Virus record (IMG/VR): IMGVR_UViG_3300029448_000127
Location: 1 to 38,330 of that record
From: a virus
Reading direction: 5' to 3' (one strand)
Length of the DNA: 38,330 nt
Of the stretch, positions 32,223 through 38,330 are shown piece by piece. A program made the position numbers and the translations under genes. Under the pieces are notes generated by a model, which saw nothing but the letters and a program-made list of their open reading frames with translations, made no database searches and was not told where the DNA came from. Each line of letters starts with the position of its first letter. Position 1 is the stretch's first letter.

Positions 32223-33803
32223 ATGAGAAGTTTAAAATACATATTTAGAGACTGCTTAAGATCTGCATGCAGGTCTGCTAGCATGAAATGCACACTGCAT
32301 CGTAAAGGAGGCATTCTGTACCATGCATCTCTTGTGCTTAAAGAGAGATTCTCTGTAAGGATTAAAGAGGGTAAAGGTACAGCGTGCTATTACTTCGATA
32401 AGACCATTAATAGGATTATCTTTTACACCCAATTAAGCGAGCTTTTAGACTTATGTTTTAAGGCTTCTGGAGCAGTGAATGATAAGCTATTCACTGCAGG
32501 TCTTAAGCAGGTCTTAAGGCATGAAGTAGGACATGCTATGTACACCACCAGAGATAAGAGCTTTATACATGAGCTTAAAAAAGAAGGCATCCCCTTCTCT
32601 CTGTTTAATCTCTTCGAGGATTGTAGAATAGAGTACAAGCTTGTACAGGATTATAAATACATGGGTTTGTTTTATTGGTTTAAATACATAAGCTCCAGAT
32701 CTGTATTTAGCACTCCTGCAGATTGCTTATTACATCTTAAGATGTGCGAAGCAGGTAGCAGAGTAGAGAGAGCTAAGACGCTTAAATTACAGCGCTTTTT
32801 TCCTAAAGAGAAGCAGGTAAAATGTGTAGCTACTAGGAAGCAGTTTAATCAATTGAAGCAGGTAGTATGCATTAAATTCTACTACAATATTATACGCTTA
32901 GCAGATGGAGATAACGAAGGCATGTTAAGACTTCTAATGCTCTGGAAAGACTTATTCGGTGTAGATACTCCAGAGGGCATGATAGGAGATCCCTCTGGAG
33001 GCTTAGCAGGATCAGAAGAGGCATCCGAAGAGGCAGGAAGCTCCTCTAAAGTAGGAGAGAAGGTCAAAGCATCTACAGAAGAGACTGTGGAGGATTTTAA
33101 GACCTTACCAAAGCACTGCATTCCTGCAGACAGTGTACCGAATGCTAAGAGGCTATCCACTTATATGCTTCCTATTATAAGGCGTGCTACATTCCTACCA
33201 GATGAAATCGGAAGGAAGGGTAGTTTATATATCAGAAGAGCTATAGCAGGTTATGCTGACTGCTTTAGACAATCTGTACCTGCTAATGGGAAACGCAACG
33301 TGTACATGCTTATAGATATGTCTGGAAGCATGTGCGATCGGTGGAGCGATGGTCTCTCTGAGCTTGTAGCATGCTTCGCTATTCTTAGGGATCTTAATCA
33401 CATTAACCTTAAGATGTACCTTACCAAAGGAGATGGAGCAGGAAGACATAAATGCACTGAGATTAGTAGCATATCTCCAGAAGCAATCTGTAGGCTAGAA
33501 CCAGATGGTTCGTGCGAATGTATTAGCCAAGCTCTGGAAACTACTAAGCGTGATCTGGTACAGTCAGACGTTGCTTTTATTGTAACAGATGCGTGCATAT
33601 GTGACACTGCTGTAGATCCTAAATTCTGGAGAAGGCAGGGAGTGGATCTAGTAGGTTGCTGTACGTCTTCTGGAGTTGCTACTACTTCCAAGATAAGGAG
33701 GAAAATGAATGAGCACTTTGCTAGATCATTCATAACAGAAACGTGCGCACAATTAGCTAGGAAGATGTTAAGCTATGCAATGGATAGAAAGGTTAGATGC
33801 TAA
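32223..33803 (+). CDS. Zincin-VWA protein, CobT-like partner of the AAA+ ATPase
   Basis: The protein has 526 aa and starts at ATG 32223, one base after the ATPase stop. Residues 99-108 hold RHEVGHAMYT, a zinc-protease-like HExxH motif, and FEDCRIEYKL (131-140) supplies the usual downstream acidic ligand. A low-complexity acidic linker follows at about 255-292. The C-terminal VWA domain has the MIDAS loop DMSGSM (365-370) and VTDACICD further on. This architecture is that of phage CobT-like proteins. About 24 Cys (4.6 %) are spread over the whole chain, far above other proteins in the window, so further metal binding is likely. The substrate is unknown. Strong terminator follows. Confidence 0.8.
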   Translation: MRSLKYIFRDCLRSACRSASMKCTLHRKGGILYHASLVLKERFSVRIKEGKGTACYYFDKTINRIIFYTQLSELLDLCFKASGAVNDKLFTAGLKQVLRHEVGHAMYTTRDKSFIHELKKEGIPFSLFNLFEDCRIEYKLVQDYKYMGLFYWFKYISSRSVFSTPADCLLHLKMCEAGSRVERAKTLKLQRFFPKEKQVKCVATRKQFNQLKQVVCIKFYYNIIRLADGDNEGMLRLLMLWKDLFGVDTPEGMIGDPSGGLAGSEEASEEAGSSSKVGEKVKASTEETVEDFKTLPKHCIPADSVPNAKRLSTYMLPIIRRATFLPDEIGRKGSLYIRRAIAGYADCFRQSVPANGKRNVYMLIDMSGSMCDRWSDGLSELVACFAILRDLNHINLKMYLTKGDGAGRHKCTEISSISPEAICRLEPDGSCECISQALETTKRDLVQSDVAFIVTDACICDTAVDPKFWRRQGVDLVGCCTSSGVATTSKIRRKMNEHFARSFITETCAQLARKMLSYAMDRKVRC

Positions 33804-33859
33804 GCTTAAAGGCATTCTAAAGAGCATTAGAGAGCTTTATACAGCTCTGCTCTTAACTG

Positions 33860-33893
33860 AGACCTGCTAGGGTAGCTCTGGCAGGTCTTTTTT
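33860..33893 (+). terminator. Rho-independent terminator of the AAA+/VWA cassette
   Basis: AGACCTGC (33860-33867) and GCAGGTCT (33881-33888) pair over 8 bp around a 13-nt loop, followed by six T (33888-33893). A smaller hairpin AGAGCT/AGCTCT (33831-33848) lies just upstream. It closes the rightward cassette and makes it a separate transcription unit. Confidence 0.88.
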
Positions 33894-34555
33894 ATGCTCT
33901 AACCAGATGATCTTAGGTCTAAATGGAGCGTAAACCATGTAGCGCAGCTAGACCCCCTTTTGAGAACGATTGCATAAGTTGTTGATAATTAGTGTTTTAT
34001 GTATTTACCCTAATGGCTGCAGAATGCAATGCCCTGAAGGATGGGAGAGCTAGCATGCTTCTGTGCTCTTCTGAGCGAGTTAACTCCTACTTTTAGGCAG
34101 GTAATGAGCAGATATGGTCTTAATCCTACCTTAATCCACTCTCTTAAGATGCAGGGAGATGCATGGAGATGCAGGGAGAATCCATCGAATCAGCCAGAGG
34201 ATTATTTTAGTACGATAAGTGCAAGCCTGCTACATGTGCTGTAATTTTTCTAAGCCTCCTTAAATCTCTCCAGCATAAATCCAGCATATAAAAATAGCAT
34301 GCCAGATGCTACCAGCTAGCCAGCGATATTTTGACACAAATAACGTGCTATAGCATGCTATATATAGGGGGGGAGGGGGTCCCGGTTTTTTTTTATTTAT
34401 TAATGCATTTATATATTAACCCATCTGAAAAAAAATTGATCCTCGATAGACGTTTTAACCCCTTATTTTTACCCATATTCCCTTATTGGAACATACCAGA
34501 ACTTAAGTTATATTATAATTTGACTAATATATTAATTGGTATAGGTTTTCCCATA
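33894..34555. promoter_or_regulatory. Long non-coding region before the packaging genes
   Basis: About 660 bases have no convincing gene; a 67-codon frame at 34041-34244 has no ribosome binding site or recognisable sequence. Visible features are three tandem copies of a 10-base GATGCAGGGA-like unit (about 34148-34177), TAGCATGC sites at 34051 and 34295, a TTGACA at 34331, a 14-bp palindrome, a G7-A-G5 run (34367-34379) followed by nine T, and the second copy of the dispersed repeat. It likely carries the late promoter(s) for terminase and virion genes. Confidence 0.5.
34349..34362. repeat. 14-bp perfect palindrome TATAGCATGCTATA
   Basis: A perfect inverted repeat around GCATGC, 13 nt after a TTGACA hexamer and just before the G-run. 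It is the most symmetrical member of the TAGCATGC family in this part of the genome and is a good candidate for an operator bound by a dimeric regulator. Confidence 0.6.
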
Positions 34556-34571
34556 GTGGAAAATGGCTTAG
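34528..34571 (+). repeat. Dispersed repeat copy 2
   Basis: This copy shares ATATATTAATTGGTAT, GGT, TTCCCA and GGCTTA with 30134-30176. It has an imperfect palindrome (TTTTCC / GGAAAA) in place of TTCCCAAATGGGAA. It overlaps the start of the TerS gene (GTG 34556 lies inside it). Confidence 0.65.
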
Positions 34572-35110
34572 AAAGCAACCCAGAAAAAGAAAAACTTGTG
34601 TCAGAAATACAATCTGCTATACAAGATGTTGCATATCAGAAAGAAGCGCAACAAATAAAGAGTTTAAGTAGGTACGATCCAGACAAAGTAGCTAAGATTC
34701 TATATCTTTATAGCACAGGAGTATCACAAACTGCCATTGTTAAGAAACATGGCGTAGATAGAGAGACTGTAATAAACACATTAGTTGATTACGCAGACCA
34801 TAAAGGCAAGTTTAGAGAGCTGGGAGGTAAGTTATCTGGTAGGAATTATATCAATCTTAGTTCCCTAACGGAAGATTTAGTTACCAGCCTGCGCAAAAGA
34901 CTAGAGGATGGAGACATAGAAGCTTCTTTCCGGGATCTAAAAGACCTATCTATAGCCTTAACTAACGCACATAGAGAGGCATCTACGTCCAGAGGTGACG
35001 CTACTGTTATAACTGAGGAGAGAAAAGTAGCTACTATAGAGGATGTCAAAGCTTTAAGGGAACAGGCATTATCAAGAATTAAACAAGTGGAGATTATAGA
35101 AGATGAGTAG
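34556..35110 (+). CDS. terS: Putative terminase small subunit
   Basis: I place the start at GTG 34556 (184 aa, VENGLESNPEKEK). The frame is open further upstream, but that part crosses poly-G and poly-T tracts and makes no plausible protein. A helix-turn-helix is visible (VAKILYLYSTGVSQTAIVKK, then HGVDRETVINTLV), followed by a long helical section (TEDLVTSLRKRLEDGDIEAS) and an acidic end. Small terminase subunits bind the packaging site with such an N-terminal HTH and form a ring with the helical part. Its place two genes before TerL supports this. The stop overlaps the next start. Confidence 0.6.
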   Translation: MENGLESNPEKEKLVSEIQSAIQDVAYQKEAQQIKSLSRYDPDKVAKILYLYSTGVSQTAIVKKHGVDRETVINTLVDYADHKGKFRELGGKLSGRNYINLSSLTEDLVTSLRKRLEDGDIEASFRDLKDLSIALTNAHREASTSRGDATVITEERKVATIEDVKALREQALSRIKQVEIIEDE

Positions 35111-35357
35111 TGAAGCGTTAAAGTATATAAAAAATCAAATAGCAGAGCATTATGACAATTTTGCTCTAGTGGCAATAGATGCAGATGGTAACCTTATATG
35201 GGATTACAATAATTGGATGGTAGCACTTATGCTGCTAGAAAGAGCAAGAGCAGGCATAGAAGAAGACTCTGAGTCGCTAGAAATCACAGTAGAGCTTGAT
35301 GATGATGATGACGGAGGTTGGGAGCAAGAAGCACCAGTTCCTAATCCCAATAAATGA
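35103..35357 (+). CDS. Small acidic hypothetical protein
   Basis: The protein has 84 aa, overlapping TerS by 8 nt. FALVAIDADGNLIWDYNNWM is a small beta-hairpin-like motif, and the C-terminus has a run of Asp (DDDDDGG) and Pro. I recall similar short proteins between terminase subunits in marine phages, without a known role. Its stop overlaps the next start by 4 nt (ATGA). Confidence 0.6.
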   Translation: MSSEALKYIKNQIAEHYDNFALVAIDADGNLIWDYNNWMVALMLLERARAGIEEDSESLEITVELDDDDDGGWEQEAPVPNPNK

Positions 35358-35611
35358 ATACAGAGGATATACTAGAAGAAGCACTATCTTTAACAAAGGG
35401 TGCTAGAAACAAAGACTATGGCGACTGTACTATAGAGTTTGATAGAGTCGCCAAGATGTGGTCAATTATATTTGAGAACGAGGTAACGCCTAATCAAGTA
35501 GCTTTAGCTATGATAGCTCTTAAAATTACTAGGCAGATGAACGCTAACAAGAGAGATAACTGGGTAGATATAGCTGGTTACGCTAGGGTTGGCAATATAA
35601 TCAATGATTGA
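35354..35611 (+). CDS. DUF6378-like protein
   Basis: The protein has 85 aa. RNKDYGDCTIEFDRVAKMWS, then TPNQVALAMIALKITRQ and DNWVDIAGYARVG form the pattern of the DUF6378-type phage family. Its biochemical function is unknown; the pattern of conserved Asp/Glu and helices recalls MazG-like nucleotide hydrolases, but the match is not proven. It overlaps TerL by 8 nt. Confidence 0.75.
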   Translation: MNTEDILEEALSLTKGARNKDYGDCTIEFDRVAKMWSIIFENEVTPNQVALAMIALKITRQMNANKRDNWVDIAGYARVGNIIND

Positions 35612-37265
35612 GTTCACAAAGCACCCAATTCTAAAATGCCCTACCGATGAAGAAGTAGTAGAGCTTACTGAAACGGATGAAGGTATAAAGGAGCTACTTA
35701 AGTGGCATAAAACTCACGAAGAAGCCATCTTAGCTTCTAATAATGACCCTTTGCGTCATGGCTTTGACTTAGAGGGATGGAATAGAATAAAGTGGGGCTT
35801 ATCTAATTACAATGAGGTGCTGTCTCTGGGCGGTAATAGATCTGGCAAAACTACTGGTTGTGCTAAGATTGTGATGCAGGCAGTCACAGAAAGTAACAAC
35901 GGACACATTGTTTGCTTTAGTCAAAACGAAGATACATCTATCAAAGTACAACAAGCTGCAATATGGGAAATGATGCCTAAAGAGTTTAAAAAGAAAACTA
36001 AAGGTATAGAAGGATATATAAACTTTAGTATGCAAAATGGATTTACAGCTAAGTCGTTTATATTTCCTGACACTAAGACTAGAGTAGATTTTAAGACATA
36101 TACGCAGTTCAGTAACAATCAAAGTATATTAGAAGGTTTTGAGTTTGGTTTTCAAGATGCATCTGGGTTTAACATAGGAGCTTGGCTAGATGAGTATTTA
36201 GGAGACGCATCGCTAGTAGATACATTACGATTCCGTCTAGCTACTAGAAATAGCTCTATGCTTATTGGATTTACTCCCATTGATGGCTATACGCCATTTA
36301 TTGGAGATTATGCAAAGGGTGCAGAAACATTAGAAACAAGAGAAGCTAAGTTGTTAAACAATCGTAGCCTGCCAGTAAAACAGTACAGTCCAAATAGAGA
36401 CGCAGGCATAATATACCTTCATTCCGATGAAAACCCATTTGGCGGTTACGAGCGTATCAAAAAAGATTTAAGAGGTAGACCAGAAGATCAAATTCTTGTC
36501 CGTGCTTATGGCTTCCCGGTAAAAAGCATAACTGCGTTATTACCTAAATTTAGCGCTACAGTTAATGTACTGTCAAATGAACCTAATAGTTATGGTATGA
36601 AGTTCCCTGACATTACTAACAGCCATAATTTTACTGTTTATCAAATAGTTGACCCTGCTGGAGCTAGAAACTTTGTATCAATCTGGGCAGGCGTAAACAA
36701 AGAGGGGGATGTGTACATAGCAAAAGAGTTCCCTGACAGAGATGCATATGGAGAATGGGCTATATTCGGAGATCCGAAATGGAAATATGGTCCTGCTGCA
36801 AAGAAAATAGGGTACGATGTGCGTGGATATTGTGAATTGTTTAAAGAAATAGAAGACGATTTAGGTATAGAGGTACACGAAAGAATAGGAGATTCTCGTT
36901 ACTTTGCTAGAGAAAATGAAAACAATATAGACCTATTTCATTCGTTCTCTGATCATGGTTTTGATTTTATACCCAGTAGCGGTAAAATGGAACAAGAAGG
37001 CATTGTTGCCTTAGATGAATGGTTTGATTACAATGAAAACGCTAAAATAGACGCAGCTAATAGACCTAGATGTTATATTAGTAAGGAGTGCGGTAACTTA
37101 ATAGATAGTTTAATTAATTATAATTCAAGTGGTAAAGCAGATGAGGCTTTAAAAGATTTCTTTGATTTAATTCGTTATTTTAGAATGGCGAACGATGGTG
37201 CAGGTCCTGACCATTTTACAAAACAAGACCTAGGAGTAACTAAAAGAGGAGTAGGAGGATACTAA
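35604..37265 (+). CDS. terL: Terminase large subunit
   Basis: The protein has 553 aa. The packaging ATPase has Walker A GGNRSGKTT (76-84) and Walker B-like IGAWLDE (191-197). The C-terminal nuclease begins at YQIVDPAGARNF with Asp350 as the first metal ligand; EFPDRDAYGEWAIFGDP and RIGDSRYFA follow with further Asp residues. TerL translocates DNA into the prohead using ATP and cuts it at the end of packaging. Its length is in the normal range. The genome end type cannot be read from this window because the assembly is circular. It is followed by a one-base overlap (TAATG) with the next gene. Confidence 0.9.
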   Translation: MIEFTKHPILKCPTDEEVVELTETDEGIKELLKWHKTHEEAILASNNDPLRHGFDLEGWNRIKWGLSNYNEVLSLGGNRSGKTTGCAKIVMQAVTESNNGHIVCFSQNEDTSIKVQQAAIWEMMPKEFKKKTKGIEGYINFSMQNGFTAKSFIFPDTKTRVDFKTYTQFSNNQSILEGFEFGFQDASGFNIGAWLDEYLGDASLVDTLRFRLATRNSSMLIGFTPIDGYTPFIGDYAKGAETLETREAKLLNNRSLPVKQYSPNRDAGIIYLHSDENPFGGYERIKKDLRGRPEDQILVRAYGFPVKSITALLPKFSATVNVLSNEPNSYGMKFPDITNSHNFTVYQIVDPAGARNFVSIWAGVNKEGDVYIAKEFPDRDAYGEWAIFGDPKWKYGPAAKKIGYDVRGYCELFKEIEDDLGIEVHERIGDSRYFARENENNIDLFHSFSDHGFDFIPSSGKMEQEGIVALDEWFDYNENAKIDAANRPRCYISKECGNLIDSLINYNSSGKADEALKDFFDLIRYFRMANDGAGPDHFTKQDLGVTKRGVGGY

Positions 37266-37636
37266 TGAAAGTAAGATTAAAACAAATAGCAGAAGATTTT
37301 GGCATTTCCATGTTAGAAGCCAAAGATATAATTTATAAATATTTAGATGAGGGAATGGTTACTGGCAGAGGTAATAACCTTTGGATAAATGAAGATGGTC
37401 AAGTAATATTTGATGATGTGGTAAAGATACCAGTCGTATATAGGGGTAGAGTAACTAGACTTTGCCCTAATCCGTTATTTGTAATGGTTAACATCAAAGA
37501 GATTGGCAAAAACGTACCTGTTAGAATTCTTAAAAAGAATCTACAAAAAAATTTATTAATGAAATATATATATGTAGAAGCTGGAGATGAAAGAAATAAT
37601 CCAGTTTACAAAATGATAAAACCGAAATCATCGTGA
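37265..37636 (+). CDS. Small protein with IF2-N/winged-helix-like start
   Basis: The product has 123 aa and overlaps TerL (TAATG). Residues 1-45 (MKVRLKQIAEDFGISMLEAK) resemble the small helical IF2-N/SAP-like fold, with a beta wing after it (NNLWINEDGQVIFDDVV). The rest is basic and beta-rich. It could be a nucleic-acid-binding packaging or regulatory protein. No named family was recognised. Confidence 0.6.
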   Translation: MKVRLKQIAEDFGISMLEAKDIIYKYLDEGMVTGRGNNLWINEDGQVIFDDVVKIPVVYRGRVTRLCPNPLFVMVNIKEIGKNVPVRILKKNLQKNLLMKYIYVEAGDERNNPVYKMIKPKSS

Positions 37637-37702
37637 TTGATTTAATTTTAAATGTAATAAAAGCCTTTATAGAATTAAGTTCTATAGCAACATCTTTGTA
37701 GC
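37634..37702 (+). CDS. Possible tiny hydrophobic peptide (22 aa)
   Basis: A GTG overlapping the preceding stop opens VIDLILNVIKAFIELSSIATSL, an amphipathic or membrane-seeking helix, before a TAG. Start/stop coupling is the only support, so it may be chance. Confidence 0.25.
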
Positions 37703-37734
37703 CTTGATAGGTATGATAAAATTGTTTATATATA

Positions 37735-38330
37735 ATGGAAAACGAAACTTATTCTGAAGAACTTACATATGTAGGGAAAGAGCCAAGCGTTAGCTCTTTA
37801 CAGATAGCCTACGAACGAACAACAGCTGAGTTAAGTGGGTTCTTTGACCTTTGTAGAACCAGCTATGACGATCGACGTAACTTTTGGGTTGGTAAGTCAC
37901 GAGACTTGCGTAAGCATGGAGCAGATGCTTTTCCTTGGGAGGGTGCTTCTGACATGGAGAGTCATGTTATCGATGAGCGTATAACTAGACTAGTTTCTTT
38001 ATTTATGGCTTCACTGATGCGTGCAAACATTCGTGCATTTCCAGTAGCAATAGATGATATAGCCAGAGCTAAAGTTGCTTCTAATTTTTTAAAATGGATG
38101 GTTAAATCTGGCTACATACCACGCTTTCAAAGAGAAATGGAGCTAGGTGCTAACTATTTACTAGAAAGAGGCGTGTTAATTACATACGTTGGCTGGCAAA
38201 GAGAAGATAGACGCTTCTTACAAAAGCTAACTATGGATCAAGTAACAAGCATTGCTCCAGAATTAGCAGAAAGCCTTATGCAAGGCTATGGAGATACTGA
38301 GATGATTCAAATGATCGAGCAGTTCTTTCC
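37735..38330 (+). CDS. Portal protein, N-terminal part (continues at base 1)
   Basis: Starts MENETYSEELTYVGKEPSVS, with no clear ribosome binding site; TTGATA-N17-TATATA just upstream ends at the ATG and may be chance. Residues 37-75 (GFFDLCRTSYDDRRNFW and FPWEGASDMESH) are typical of portal N-terminal regions. The frame runs to the window end and, after removing the 134-base overlap, continues into 1-1638 for a total of about 699 residues. It lies 98 nt after the small IF2-N-like gene downstream of TerL. Confidence 0.85.
   Translation, partial: MENETYSEELTYVGKEPSVSSLQIAYERTTAELSGFFDLCRTSYDDRRNFWVGKSRDLRKHGADAFPWEGASDMESHVIDERITRLVSLFMASLMRANIRAFPVAIDDIARAKVASNFLKWMVKSGYIPRFQREMELGANYLLERGVLITYVGWQREDRRFLQKLTMDQVTSIAPELAESLMQGYGDTEMIQMIEQFF
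38197..38330. repeat. Right copy of terminal direct repeat
   Basis: Matches 1-134 with one mismatch (38274 C against 78 T). See the left copy; it shows that the contig closes on itself. Confidence 0.93.

Noticed and set aside
34041-34244. 67-codon ORF in the gap after the VWA gene
   Set aside because: No ribosome binding site, no familiar sequence, and it runs through short direct repeats. Treated as non-coding.
34331-34555. N-terminal extension of the TerS frame from TTG 34331
   Set aside because: It would translate a palindrome, poly-G and poly-T tracts into an implausible hydrophobic leader. GTG 34556 is preferred.
37703-37734. TTGATA-N17-TATATA promoter before the portal gene
   Set aside because: The -10 ends right at the ATG, so the transcript would start inside the gene. 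It is likely a chance match in AT-rich sequence.

Overview
The window is one complete tailed-phage genome that was opened inside a gene. The first and last 134 bases are the same sequence with one mismatch, and a portal gene runs out of the right end and back in at the left end in the same frame. The unit genome is therefore about 38,196 bp. It is AT-rich, densely packed and has many 1-8 nt start/stop overlaps. The gene set suggests a short-tailed (podovirus-like) phage: TerS/TerL, portal, scaffold, SU10/DUF5309-type capsid, a connector, several tail proteins, three very large internal (ejection-type) proteins, and no recognisable tape measure or sheath. Gene families and style (small Lys/Arg-rich peptides, DUF6321- and DUF6378-like proteins) recall uncultured marine phages of the pelagiphage sort. 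This placement is inference; the host is unknown. No integrase, RNA polymerase, DNA polymerase or tRNA was seen.

Layout. (1) Packaging and virion genes, + strand, 34.56 kb through the ends to 23.7 kb: TerS, two small proteins, TerL, a small HTH-like protein, portal, a lysozyme-domain protein, scaffold, major capsid, a decoration-type protein followed by a strong terminator, connector, LamG-like fibre, two small membrane proteins (holin candidates), a run of tiny very basic proteins, a large tail protein, a YadA-head-like fibre, a sulfotransferase, and three giant internal proteins. (2) Replication and recombination operon, - strand, 30.5 to 23.8 kb: winged-helix protein, PD-(D/E)XK nuclease, cytosine-5 methyltransferase, small proteins, endonuclease VII-like nuclease, ERF annealing protein, a small conserved protein, a DEDD exonuclease with a zinc ribbon, and a DnaB-like helicase. 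(3) A + strand cassette (30.9 to 33.8 kb) with an AAA+ MoxR/CobS-like ATPase and a cysteine-rich zincin-VWA (CobT-like) protein. It has its own terminator and long non-coding flanks carrying iterons, palindromes and direct repeats.

The most unusual observations are these. The methyltransferase gene carries a second open frame along almost its whole length, and both frames look like known phage methyltransferase-type sequence. CCWGG and GGCC appear to be absent from the entire genome, while CCSGG is common and encodes every Pro-Gly pair I checked. The AAA+/VWA-zincin pair is bracketed by a diverged direct repeat. An iteron-like CCCGGT array lies in the divergent promoter region. All counts were made by eye and need a script to confirm them.
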